A stretch of 35,175 bases of DNA from Verrucomicrobiota bacterium (GTDB taxonomy: Bacteria; Verrucomicrobiota; Verrucomicrobiia; Verrucomicrobiales; DEV007). This document shows, piece by piece, positions 24,726 through 33,214 of the stretch; position 1 is the stretch's first letter, and the number at the start of each line of letters is the position of its first letter. A program made the translations under genes and the position numbers. The notes beneath the pieces are model-generated. The model ran no database searches. It worked only from the letters and a program-made list of their open reading frames with translations, and was not told the origin of the DNA. Where the stretch lies: positions 1 through 35,175 of the forward strand of contig CAUJIH010000046.1 of NCBI GenBank assembly GCA_963205275.1, in the 5' to 3' direction.

Positions 24726-26279
24726 TCAATCCGCCGAAGGGTAAATCTCCTTCCCTTTCGCATCGTGCGGGACCTGGGCACCCATACGCTTCATTTCTGC
24801 GAGCATCTCTTTCGCCATGCGCTTTACGATCTCAGACTCGGTTCCCGCCAAGTCTGTCTGCTCAAATGGATCTTCCTTCAGATTGAAGAGTTGATAGCGC
24901 ACTCCATCGGACTGGAGCACATTTCCCATCGCAGGAATATACGGCAAAGCGTGAAAAATCAGCTTCCAGTCCCCATTTCTCCAAGTGGTGAAGTAATTGC
25001 TGCGGTGAGGCGCATGGGGATAATTCATCAGGAACTGTTCCGGATGTGAGGGATCCCTCTCCCCGGAAAGAAGAGTGGCCAGAGAGAAGCCGTCACTGAC
25101 ATGAGCACCCTCCGCCGACATGGCATCGACCAACCCGAGGAGAGTCGGAAAAAGGCTGGTGATATCGGCCACCTGCGTCTGGATCGCTCCTTTCGCGATG
25201 GGGAGCTTTTGTTGCCAGGGATTCTCGGGATCAGATTCGGCCCAGGCTGCAATGAAGGGAACACGCATCCCTCCCTCGTAATGCGAGCCCTTTTTCCCTC
25301 GGAGCGGAGCCGCACAAGCGACGGAATGGGCACCTCCAAGCGGAGCGTCCGATCCATTGTCCCCTAAGAAGAGAATCAGAGTATTTTTTGCGATCCCAAG
25401 AGAATTCAATTGGTCGAGTAAATCACCTAGGCTCTTGTCCATCCCTTCGATCAAAGTGGCGAAAGAGTTCCAAGCAGGGGCATAGGGAGAATTCTCATAA
25501 TGCTCGGTAAAACGCGGGTCGGGTTCAAAGGGAGAATGGACGGCGTATTGGGCCATGTAAAGGAAGAACGGAACCTTGTCCGCCGTCGCCTTCTCGATCA
25601 GCTTCTTCGCCTCCAGAGTCAAGGCTTCGGTGAGAAAGGTATGCGTGCCATGATAAGCCTCCAAGCCTGGCACAGACATACGCGCACGTCGCCCTTTTCC
25701 CTTGTAATGATTCTCTCCGTAATAGCTACCAGGAGCACCAATCGCACGTCCGGCGATGTTCACGTCAAATCCGAGATTCAGCGGCTCGGCCCCTTCGCTC
25801 CCATCCGGTCCAAAGTGTGCCTTTCCTACATGCAGCGTGCGATATCCCCTCTTTTTCAGAAGACTCGGCAAAGTCACATCACCCTTCTTCAGTCCCTTCC
25901 AGTTCCATGCGGGTGATTGAGGGCCTCCATTGTCCTCCCATGGATCGATCCAGTTCGTCGAATGATGTCGCGCCGAATTCTGCCCTGTCATGATGGAAAT
26001 CCGACTCGGCGAACACAGACTCATCGCATAAAACTGACTAAAGCGAGTTCCTTGGGCGGCCAAACGCTCCATTGAAGGCGTTCGATAGGCACGATTGAGC
26101 GGATAGGTGACGGGCTTGCCCCCCTGATCCGTCAAAAACGGAACGGATGTGTCCATCTCTCCCATGTCATCCACTAGAAAGATCACCAGATTCGGTAATG
26201 CCTCCGCAGATTGTAAGGAGAGGCTAAATGATGTCAGAAACAAAACGGAGCTAATCAGAGACCACACAGGGAACTTCAT
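24726..26279 (-). CDS. Secreted type I sulfatase (fourth in window)
   Basis: This encodes 517 residues from ATG 26279, with signal peptide 'MKFPVWSLISSVLFLTSFSL'. The motif is canonical, C89-S-P-S-R93, in 'SLCSPSRISIMTGQNSARHH'. The metal segment is 'NLVIFLVDDMGEMDTSV'; later landmarks are 'TLHVGKAHFGP', 'PFFLYMAQYAVHSPFEP' and 'TLILFLGDNGSDAPLGG'. It resembles arylsulfatase A-type enzymes with an N-terminal PFL insertion. The gene is convergent with the xanthine-dehydrogenase-like gene (20 nt apart) and far from the three-sulfatase operon. Substrate unknown. Confidence 0.93.
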   Translation of the reverse strand: MKFPVWSLISSVLFLTSFSLSLQSAEALPNLVIFLVDDMGEMDTSVPFLTDQGGKPVTYPLNRAYRTPSMERLAAQGTRFSQFYAMSLCSPSRISIMTGQNSARHHSTNWIDPWEDNGGPQSPAWNWKGLKKGDVTLPSLLKKRGYRTLHVGKAHFGPDGSEGAEPLNLGFDVNIAGRAIGAPGSYYGENHYKGKGRRARMSVPGLEAYHGTHTFLTEALTLEAKKLIEKATADKVPFFLYMAQYAVHSPFEPDPRFTEHYENSPYAPAWNSFATLIEGMDKSLGDLLDQLNSLGIAKNTLILFLGDNGSDAPLGGAHSVACAAPLRGKKGSHYEGGMRVPFIAAWAESDPENPWQQKLPIAKGAIQTQVADITSLFPTLLGLVDAMSAEGAHVSDGFSLATLLSGERDPSHPEQFLMNYPHAPHRSNYFTTWRNGDWKLIFHALPYIPAMGNVLQSDGVRYQLFNLKEDPFEQTDLAGTESEIVKRMAKEMLAEMKRMGAQVPHDAKGKEIYPSAD

Positions 26280-26381
26280 GGGAAAATCGACAAACGCGGT
26301 CTTCAGTTTGAGGAGATTTCCTGATGATGGCAAGAAGAAATCAACCTTTTTTCCGCGTAAGCCTCTTCACCTGACGTTGAA

Positions 26382-26972
26382 TCATTCTGCGAGAGAAAGC
26401 GCTCTCTGCTTCACTTCCGCCTGACGCCAAGTTTCCCGACGGACTTCGCCGCTGCTGGCGGAGAGATATAAAATCCCCAAGGAAACCTGAGAGCGATCTA
26501 GGAAGTCGATCGCCCAGATCGGTTCCTCCCCTTCTTCGCGAACTCGCAATTGATAGCGTACGGAGACGAAGGACACATGAAGAGCTTGCGCTCGAGCACT
26601 CGCCAGATCAAACGCCTGATTCGAAGAAATAAGCAATGATCTCCGCACCAAGGGCAGATCTGGCAAATTCTGACCGGGTAATCGTGAAATCGAACGCTGA
26701 TGCTTCACTCCATCAGCCGAGCAGACGTACTCATGTAAAGAGCCATCATCCCCAGAGCGGCGCGTCAGCACCAGCCATTCCACAGGGAGCGGGCGTCCAT
26801 CGAATCCCACCATTCCCAAAATTTCCTCATCCGGGCTCAGTCGATTCGAAGCGACGAATGCGTCCAATGCGTGAAGCGCCTCTAATCCCTGTGAATCACT
26901 GGAATATACCTTACAGCACGAAACTCCTCCGCAGAACAAAATCATCAAAACGATCTGCCATGCTCCGCTCAT
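26382..26972 (-). CDS. Exported small protein with PepSY-like C-terminus
   Basis: This encodes 196 residues from ATG 26972; an upstream ATG at 27020 would add 16 residues of poor composition. A signal peptide runs to about 'CGGVSCC'. The cysteine pair is not a good lipobox (G-V-S-C), so lipidation is uncertain. The last third, 'EPIWAIDFLDRSQVSLGILY', then 'LSASSGEVRRETWR', follows a PepSY-like pattern of hydrophobic strands before 'A.SG.v'. PepSY domains often inhibit or regulate proteases, but this assignment is weak. The gene is 102 nt upstream of the fourth sulfatase on the same strand and divergent from the cbiX-like gene across 128 bp. Confidence 0.6.
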   Translation of the reverse strand: MSGAWQIVLMILFCGGVSCCKVYSSDSQGLEALHALDAFVASNRLSPDEEILGMVGFDGRPLPVEWLVLTRRSGDDGSLHEYVCSADGVKHQRSISRLPGQNLPDLPLVRRSLLISSNQAFDLASARAQALHVSFVSVRYQLRVREEGEEPIWAIDFLDRSQVSLGILYLSASSGEVRRETWRQAEVKQRALSLAE

Positions 26973-27100
26973 TTTACATCTGACGATTCCTACGCTATTC
27001 TGCCGAGTGAAGAGTAACATTCAATATTCGTAAAATCGTCTTAACTTCTGATAAATACTAAATTTGTCCCGTGATTTTATCAAATCTCTTTGCGATTTCT

Positions 27101-27919
27101 ATGAACTCTGTATCGAAACCAGAAAGCGCCCTGCTCATTCTGGGACATGGCTCGACCGAGAATCCGGATTCATCGGCTCCTTGCTGGGATCATGCCGAGA
27201 CGATCTCTGCGATGGGGTGCTTCGGCAGCGTTCACTGCGCTTTCTGGAAGGAGGAACCGAGTTTTCGCCAGATCTGGCCGATGATCGAGGAGCGTGAGGT
27301 GTACATCGTCCCCAATTTTATTAGTGAGGGCTATTTCACAAAACAAGTACTGCCTCGCGAGCTGGAACTCAGCGGACCGACGACTATCCGCGAGGACATG
27401 CGACTGCATTACTGCGCCCCGGTCGGAAGTCATCCTTCCATGACCAAGCTGCTCGCCAATCACGCTCTGGAAATCATGGGTGAAACCGTCCGCCCAGAGG
27501 ACACGGCTCTCATCATCGTAGGACATGGCACGAGCCTCAGTAAAAATTCCGCTAAGGCCGTGAAGTCTCAAGTCCAAGCTCTGCGCCAAGGGAGCGTCCC
27601 TTTCGCCGAAGTCCTAGATGCCTATATGGAGGAAGCACCCTACATTTCCGATTGGGCGAAACAGACTTCCGCTGCCAATGTAGTGGTCGTTCCCTTTTTC
27701 GTGGCGGATGGACTCCACAGTTATCAGGATATCCCGGTTCTTCTAGGGATCGAACCCGAGCCGACCGCTGCAGCTAGTCACCGTGAAGTTTTTCGTCATA
27801 ATCCACACATGATCAATGGGCGCACACTTTGGTATGGATCCTCTATCGGCACCGACCCTTCTCTGGCCGAGGTCATTCTCGATCAGGTCGCTGATTTTGA
27901 CCTCAAATATGGCCTATGA
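27101..27919 (+). CDS. cbiX: CbiX-like sirohydrochlorin chelatase (tandem domains)
   Basis: This encodes 272 residues. ATG 27101 is chosen over a GTG at 27071 because it places the first 'LLILGHGSTENP' at the family position. Two CbiX repeats are visible. In the N-terminal one, H16 is present ('LGHGST'), but where the second metal histidine should sit the sequence reads 'PNFISEGYFTK' (Y78). In the C-terminal repeat both are present: H142 in 'VGHGTSLSKN' and H206 in 'FVADGLHSYQDIP'. Only the second half therefore keeps the standard histidine pair. The product would insert Fe or Co into sirohydrochlorin or a related tetrapyrrole. The stop overlaps the next gene's start (ATGA), indicating coupling. 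Confidence 0.85.
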   Translation: MNSVSKPESALLILGHGSTENPDSSAPCWDHAETISAMGCFGSVHCAFWKEEPSFRQIWPMIEEREVYIVPNFISEGYFTKQVLPRELELSGPTTIREDMRLHYCAPVGSHPSMTKLLANHALEIMGETVRPEDTALIIVGHGTSLSKNSAKAVKSQVQALRQGSVPFAEVLDAYMEEAPYISDWAKQTSAANVVVVPFFVADGLHSYQDIPVLLGIEPEPTAAASHREVFRHNPHMINGRTLWYGSSIGTDPSLAEVILDQVADFDLKYGL

Positions 27920-28530
27920 CTCTTGAAGAAACTCTGGCGGCTCTTCTGCCCATCGGAAAAAAACTCGGCTTTGGAGAGTTACATCTTCGCCGCACCGAGG
28001 ATGCTCTCTTCACAGCGCATCACCGCGAGGATGCGAACGAACCGAATCTCCACAGTCTCGACTCTGCACGCGAACTGAGAGAATGGGCCAAATATGACGA
28101 CGAGGGAGCATTTCGCCCTCTGAAAACAGCTCCCAATCTGCGGAAAGGATGGATCACACGGACTCCGGAGGCACAGGAGTTTCTTTCTCGCCTAGACGCG
28201 ATCTATCCCGGCCTCTTCGCTACTTGGGTCGCCTATACTCAGGAGCGACTCCGTATCGTCCCTCTGAGAGAAACCTTGAAAAGGCAGTCTGGGATGTATC
28301 GGATCTCAGCTAAAATCAGCACTGAAAGAGTCGAACAGATTCGCAAAGAATTCTGCGCCAGAAATTGCCTGCGCACGATCCTCTGGCCGTCGGAAGAGGG
28401 ATCTGCTCACGATCCGTTCGTTCCGGAGAAAATCGATGAAATCCCTCTGCTCTGCTCAGAGGCATGCACTCTCGCAATTAATCACGCAAGAGTTCTGGCG
28501 TTAGAGGAATCCCTGACCAAAACCCACTGA
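27916..28530 (+). CDS. 4-cysteine (probable 4Fe-4S) partner of the CbiX-like protein, DR2241-like
   Basis: This encodes 204 residues and overlaps cbiX by the ATGA, so the two are translationally coupled. The C-terminal region carries two close cysteine pairs, C147-x3-C151 ('FCARNCLRTILW') and C180-x3-C184 ('LLCSEACTLAINHAR'), consistent with one Fe-S cluster. The layout recalls Deinococcus radiodurans DR2241, in which a CbiX part is fused to a 4Fe-4S domain. Here the two parts are separate genes. This comparison is from memory of the family, so the family call is less certain than the gene. No other cobalamin or siroheme genes are in the window. Confidence 0.75.
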   Translation: MTLEETLAALLPIGKKLGFGELHLRRTEDALFTAHHREDANEPNLHSLDSARELREWAKYDDEGAFRPLKTAPNLRKGWITRTPEAQEFLSRLDAIYPGLFATWVAYTQERLRIVPLRETLKRQSGMYRISAKISTERVEQIRKEFCARNCLRTILWPSEEGSAHDPFVPEKIDEIPLLCSEACTLAINHARVLALEESLTKTH

Positions 28531-28548
28531 CCGCTCCTCGCGAGTCGA

Positions 28549-29352
28549 TTATTTCGGATCGACCCCTCGCCAGAATCGGCTCGAGTCGCGATCCGACTGC
28601 GGAGCACCGGAGGGAATTTCCTGCTGCGACATACGCTCGGCGTGACCGTCGAGAAACCCGACCAGCCCACGCCCTTTCTCTCCCCAGCGCTTCTTCATCG
28701 TATCAATGATCGTCTGCCGATCTTCGAATTTCACCACATTCGGTTCAGCGCAGTCGATATAGAGCATCGCACGAGGCGCGAATACCAGATTCGACAGAGT
28801 TTTCTCCGTCAGATAAGGATCCTCCGAAGCCACCTGATCGTAAATTCGGTCATACTGGAGGTTGGCGTTCATCGCATAGCTGTGACGATGCCAATTTTTC
28901 TCCTCAGGATTCTTTTTCACCGACATCGTATTCTCAAAAATCGTCCCCTTCAGATGACTCCCGTCCTCTGTGACCTGAATCTGCGACACTTCTCCATCCT
29001 TGTTTTCCTGCATATAAACCGAAGCAAAAACGACTCCATCCAGCCATTCTCCAGATTCTCCTAGTTTATAGTACTGAGGAAAGTATTCGTCTGCCTGAAC
29101 TCCCGACGGAGGTTTCATTCCACCAGGATAGATCGGCGACGGGAGCTTGTTGCTGTGATCCGTCGACCAAGTGAGCGTGATGCCTGCAAGTTGCTTGAGA
29201 TTCGACAGATTCTTCGCTCCCTCAGCAATATCTTTCACTTTGCCCAATCCCGCCGTCACCAATCCAGCCAAAATCGCAATGATCGTAATTACAACGAGCA
29301 TCTCTATGAGGTTCAAGCCTCGAATAGCGGAAGAAGAAGGTCTAAGTTTCAT
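28549..29352 (-). CDS. Type II secretion/type IV pilin-like prepilin (DGH-tail family)
   Basis: This encodes 267 residues from ATG 29352. The leader 'MKLRPSSSAIRG' ends at the prepilin peptidase site, followed by 'LNLIEMLVVITIIAILAGLV', a type IV pilin N-terminus with Glu at +5 but Leu instead of Phe at +1. The C-terminus has 'GLVFLDGHAERMS'-type sequence (reads 'GLVGFLDGHAERM'), the H-x9-DG-family end common among Verrucomicrobiota and Planctomycetota pseudopilins. It is an exported filament or secretion-system component. It has a strong promoter of its own at 29432-29461. It is convergent with the Fe-S gene. Confidence 0.85.
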   Translation of the reverse strand: MKLRPSSSAIRGLNLIEMLVVITIIAILAGLVTAGLGKVKDIAEGAKNLSNLKQLAGITLTWSTDHSNKLPSPIYPGGMKPPSGVQADEYFPQYYKLGESGEWLDGVVFASVYMQENKDGEVSQIQVTEDGSHLKGTIFENTMSVKKNPEEKNWHRHSYAMNANLQYDRIYDQVASEDPYLTEKTLSNLVFAPRAMLYIDCAEPNVVKFEDRQTIIDTMKKRWGEKGRGLVGFLDGHAERMSQQEIPSGAPQSDRDSSRFWRGVDPK

Positions 29353-29431
29353 TAAGGGGAAAGGGATCAGTGAAGGGAAAAGAAGGGCCAGAGAAAATTC
29401 GCTCGAATCATCCAATTCTGGAATTGATTTG

Positions 29432-29461
29432 ATTGTAGCGAAACGAGAGGATTCTGGTCAA
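29432..29461 (-). promoter_or_regulatory. Strong sigma-70-type promoter of the prepilin gene
   Basis: Minus-strand boxes TTGACC (29461-29456) and TACAAT (29437-29432) are separated by 18 bp, about 80 nt before ATG 29352. Both boxes are near consensus. Confidence 0.7.
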
Positions 29462-29517
29462 GGCGATTTTAAAGATTCAATCGAACTTTCTGAGACAGAG
29501 CCACCAGTCGCTTCGCA

Positions 29518-31731
29518 TCAATACACCCGGACGGACCAACTGTTCACGGGCTGTCGAGACAGGCGCAGAGTGATGAGCGAGCGGGCATCATTCTCGTCCA
29601 TTCCTCGCACGATACGATCTTCCCAAGCAAAGGTGGGGCTGTTCGTCTCGAAACGGTTCTTCGCGGGGAATGGATCTGTCGTCGCGGGATTCGGATCGGC
29701 AACGGTTAACTCAAGTCGAGCGCCAAGCATCGCCTCAGGCGAACTCAACTCCCAAGCATGGCGGTGGAAGTAACTGCGAGGAATCCGTATCTCCAGCACG
29801 CGAGACCCGTCGGCATCAGAGCGTATCGCGGAGGTGATCCCTTTCGGATCGAGAATCATATTATAGCCCGTGCCGAAGCTCCCTAGCTCAATACTAGGGG
29901 TAAAGCCCCAACTGTCCGTATTCTTCGTATAAACCACGAGAGGTTCCACCACTCCGAAAGTACGGACCTCTCCCGCAGGCCGAGCATCGATAAATAACTT
30001 TGCTTCCAAAGCTGCACGATCTCCCAAATTGGGAAGCTCAATATTGCTCAACGTGGCGATGGCATACAGCGCCTTCTCATCGGCCTCGAAGCGTACCTTC
30101 GCCGTTGCCTCCGTCCGACTCCGTGCTGGGGGGTCAGTTGCAGAACTGGCGTTTGCATAGTCAGTCCATCGACGCATCTCGACAGTCTCACCCAGCACCA
30201 AATCCCGGGCAGCCTCCATCTCGCGAGTGAAACGAACCACCTTCCCATCTACATCCACCTGAATCCAGAGATCCTGCTGAAATAGCGTGAGATCTTGAGA
30301 AGGGATAAAATCAAACACAGAAAAAATCGTCTTTACCCCGAGTGGATCGACGGAAAATGGCGTAGGATTCCCGATCTTATCAGCCATTCCTACCTGAAAG
30401 GTACCGGAGAGAGCCTTGTCCGTTCCATTCACCAAGTCCCACTCCACCCGCATCTGATCGCTCACATTGACATACTGACGATTCTTCCACAATGCAGTCA
30501 CGGGACCAACTCTGAGCGGGAGGTCGACCACCTCAGACGCTACGGAGTCTTCGAGAAAAAAGGAGAATCGGCCAAATTCATCCGCAGGCTCCAGAGGGAA
30601 ATACAAGGGCGATCCATCCCGGCATTTTCCGACGACAGGCCGATCAAAGCGAAACTCTAGCTGCGTCGCCGTTCCTGGGGCAATCGTGAAGCGCTTTCCT
30701 ACCTCGTCCGGCAGAATCGCTCCGCCTACAGCCAACCCTCCCATTGATCCCTTTTTCTCCTCCGTCGTCTGATTCCGCAGAACCACCGAAACGCCGATCG
30801 AGCCATCTGCTCCATAGGTCGCCACCGCTGTCTCGCTGAAATTCGACGGAGGTGGGCCGTTCAGTAGGTCCTCAAAAGCCGCCTGTCCTAGGAATTTCTG
30901 AACCTTCGCCGATGGATGGACGCGCTCTCGCGTGGTGAGTTCCGGTCCGAATTGAAAAATGCGCTCCATCCTGTCGCCTACGATCTCCATCGCCGCTGCA
31001 GGGTGGGTGTCCGGATCGACACCTCCCCCGAAGCGCGAAAGATGACGACCCAGATCGATGCAGAGCACCCCGTTCGCCTCCCCGACCTCACGAGTAGCCA
31101 TGGCATACGCTCGCTCCGCCCCCCATTCCATCGCACCTCCACCATAGTTCACCATGGGCGGGCCGAAGAGGATAATGTCTGATTTCATCTGCTTCGCAGC
31201 ATCCACGATGTCTTGCAGAGCACGCTTATAAACATCTATGGCGAGGAATCGAAAGGAATCATAAATCCCGAATTGAACCAGGACGAGATCGGGCGCATTC
31301 AAAAAAGCATCGGTATAGGCGCGTCGCACCCCATCCATCACCGTTCCTTCGGACACTGTCAGATTCTCGAGAGCGATCTCATTGCCTAAATAAGGCGTGA
31401 GTTTGGTGGTCCCCTTCTCAGGCGGATTCATCAGATGAACCCCGCCTGGATAGAAAAACTCGCGTGTGAGTTGATTCAGAAAAGTACCGCAATAAGAAAA
31501 AAGCGGATTACCACTCTCCCAAGCCGACGGCAGCGGAGTCACCCCACCCATGACATCATCTCCCAGCGCAACAACGAAAACTCCCGCCCGATCTTCCAGC
31601 TTCGGGAAAGTGCGCGGTAGGTATTTCTTCAGGCGCTCTCGCTGTTCGAGAGTGAGAGGATAGGCTGCAACTGTCCGTGCCCCAAAGATCAAGAGAAGGG
31701 CGAGAAGAACAGACGCAGGAAAAAACCTCAT
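29518..31731 (-). CDS. Secreted SGNH/GDSL-fold protein with missing catalytic serine, plus sugar-binding-like tail
   Basis: This encodes 737 residues from ATG 31731. The signal peptide is 'MRFFPASVLLALLLIFGA'. Residues about 45-280 follow SGNH hydrolases: block I 'VVALGDDVMGG', block III-like 'LVQFGIYDSF', block V-like 'RERVHPS'. In block I the GDS serine is Asp (G57-D58-D59), and block V reads ExxH where DxxH is expected. It is probably catalytically dead, or uses other residues. The middle is immunoglobulin-like, and the last 150 residues ('EAKLFIDARPAGEVRTFG' through 'EIRIPRSYFHRH') resemble CBM9-type carbohydrate-binding domains. This suggests a secreted carbohydrate-surface protein. Confidence 0.8.
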   Translation of the reverse strand: MRFFPASVLLALLLIFGARTVAAYPLTLEQRERLKKYLPRTFPKLEDRAGVFVVALGDDVMGGVTPLPSAWESGNPLFSYCGTFLNQLTREFFYPGGVHLMNPPEKGTTKLTPYLGNEIALENLTVSEGTVMDGVRRAYTDAFLNAPDLVLVQFGIYDSFRFLAIDVYKRALQDIVDAAKQMKSDIILFGPPMVNYGGGAMEWGAERAYAMATREVGEANGVLCIDLGRHLSRFGGGVDPDTHPAAAMEIVGDRMERIFQFGPELTTRERVHPSAKVQKFLGQAAFEDLLNGPPPSNFSETAVATYGADGSIGVSVVLRNQTTEEKKGSMGGLAVGGAILPDEVGKRFTIAPGTATQLEFRFDRPVVGKCRDGSPLYFPLEPADEFGRFSFFLEDSVASEVVDLPLRVGPVTALWKNRQYVNVSDQMRVEWDLVNGTDKALSGTFQVGMADKIGNPTPFSVDPLGVKTIFSVFDFIPSQDLTLFQQDLWIQVDVDGKVVRFTREMEAARDLVLGETVEMRRWTDYANASSATDPPARSRTEATAKVRFEADEKALYAIATLSNIELPNLGDRAALEAKLFIDARPAGEVRTFGVVEPLVVYTKNTDSWGFTPSIELGSFGTGYNMILDPKGITSAIRSDADGSRVLEIRIPRSYFHRHAWELSSPEAMLGARLELTVADPNPATTDPFPAKNRFETNSPTFAWEDRIVRGMDENDARSLITLRLSRQPVNSWSVRVY

Positions 31732-31804
31732 ACAGTGCAGCAAATAATGTCAAAACGGAGAAGGGAGCGGCAATCTTAGTCAAACAATCCCGAAATTCAA
31801 GCAA

Positions 31805-31827
31805 TCTGCCTCAATTCTCGAGGCAGA
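31805..31827 (-). terminator. Possible intrinsic terminator after the thioredoxin-fold gene
   Basis: An 8-bp stem (31805-31812 with 31820-31827) encloses a 7-base loop, 25 nt past the stop on the minus strand. Only a weak T-containing tract follows, so termination is moderately supported. It lies between two minus-strand genes. Confidence 0.4.
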
Positions 31828-31851
31828 ACCACGCACGGCAGACGACTCTCT

Positions 31852-33042
31852 TCACTTCTTACCACTGACATCATCCCTCACGTAATAATCCCCCATGTGC
31901 TCTAGGATCGCTCCCCAGAGAGTCTCGCGATCCACCGGTCCATTGTGACGCCAAAAAATCGTCCCATCGGGATCGACCAGCAGAGTATGGGGAATCCCAC
32001 CCGGCCATTGCGGGTCCAGCGCCTGCATCAGTTGATCGATCTCTGTACCACGATAGAGATAGTGATTGGTCCTTCGACCCTCGGCCTCCACGGACTTTTG
32101 TACTCGTTTCGACATGCCTGATTTTTGCTTCTCTAGGAAGGACTTCACCCGCGCTGAATCTCCAGGATCATCGACGCTAATCGTGATGAATTCGAAATTC
32201 CGGGTACCGAACTTTCTGGAAGTTTGCACCAGAGTCGGAAACTCTGCGACGCAGGGAGCGCACCAAGTTGCCCAGACATTGATCAGGCGGACTTTGCCGG
32301 TACCGTTTTTTCTTAAAGCGGCTGCTTCCGCCAGATCGATCAATTCGACAGCGACCGGAGTCGCATCCCAAGCGGCCATTCTCTCGACGATTCCCACCTT
32401 TTTGCTTCGCCATTTAGTCGAGCAGCCCATCGGCTTCGTGATTTCTACCGGGGGAGTCTTCCCCACGAGGAGAGCGGCGACCGCGTTTCGCGTATCCGGC
32501 GACTTCACCGTCGAGTCGTCTCCACCATATCGAGAATCATCGAATCGCCCCTTGTACCGCAGCTTCCTCTCCGCATCGAACACGAACACATGGGGCGTCG
32601 TCAGACAGCCGTAGGCCTTTGCTACTGACTGCGTTTCCCCGTCATACAGATAGGGAAAATCGAAATCCTGATCGGCAGCATAGCGTTTCATGTCCTCAAA
32701 GCCGTCTGAATACTTCGTGTAACCTAGCTCGTCGATGCTGATCCCCTCGGGATTGTTCGGATTGATCGCGACGAAGTTCATCCCTTTCGACCTGAAATCT
32801 GCCAGAAAGGTCTTGATCCGATCCGCAGCTCCGTGCGAGGTAGGGCAATGATTCGATGTAAAAAATACCACCAGAACTTTGCCGTCTTTGAAATCATCTA
32901 GAGTGTAGGTCTTTCCGTCGATTCCAGGCAGGGAGAATGCCGGAGCCGGATCGCCGATCTGAAGATCCGCGACGCCCGATTCGTCGGGAAATGCAGTCGC
33001 AGTGAAGGAAAAGCAAAGCAGAGACAAGAGCAGAGATTTCAT
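31852..33042 (-). CDS. Exported two-domain thioredoxin-fold protein (redoxin + TlpA-like)
   Basis: This encodes 396 residues from ATG 33042 with a signal peptide (MKSLLLSLLCFSFTATA). The first domain (about 25-200) is an AhpC/TSA-like redoxin with a single cysteine, C66-P-T-S, in 'FTSNHCPTSHGAADRI', then 'FDFPYLYDGETQSVAKAYG' and the family end 'PMGCSTKW'. The second domain (about 225-396) is TlpA/ResA-like with a full thioredoxin motif, C261-A-P-C264, in 'NVWATWCAPCVAEFPTL', and the cis-proline segment 'GGIPHTLLVDPDG'. The role is thiol-disulfide chemistry outside the cytoplasm. It is divergent from the DUF1080 gene (172 bp). Confidence 0.9.
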   Translation of the reverse strand: MKSLLLSLLCFSFTATAFPDESGVADLQIGDPAPAFSLPGIDGKTYTLDDFKDGKVLVVFFTSNHCPTSHGAADRIKTFLADFRSKGMNFVAINPNNPEGISIDELGYTKYSDGFEDMKRYAADQDFDFPYLYDGETQSVAKAYGCLTTPHVFVFDAERKLRYKGRFDDSRYGGDDSTVKSPDTRNAVAALLVGKTPPVEITKPMGCSTKWRSKKVGIVERMAAWDATPVAVELIDLAEAAALRKNGTGKVRLINVWATWCAPCVAEFPTLVQTSRKFGTRNFEFITISVDDPGDSARVKSFLEKQKSGMSKRVQKSVEAEGRRTNHYLYRGTEIDQLMQALDPQWPGGIPHTLLVDPDGTIFWRHNGPVDRETLWGAILEHMGDYYVRDDVSGKK

Positions 33043-33214
33043 CGGGAGAGAAGCAACAGGCTCAAAATAGCCGTAGAACGAGCGAAGCATAAGCCGGATT
33101 CAGCGAAATTTTAGGAAATATTCTCCGTAATGGCATGGACGGGTAAAAAGCTAGATTTGAATTAACGGAAATGCGCCACTACCTCTTTTCACGATACCTC
33201 TGATTCTATCATTC

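Noticed and set aside
24102..25049. Plus-strand open frame of 315 codons across the end of the large XDH-like gene and the sulfatase
   Set aside because: It runs in a different frame over two well-supported genes and reads as arginine/serine-rich shadow sequence.
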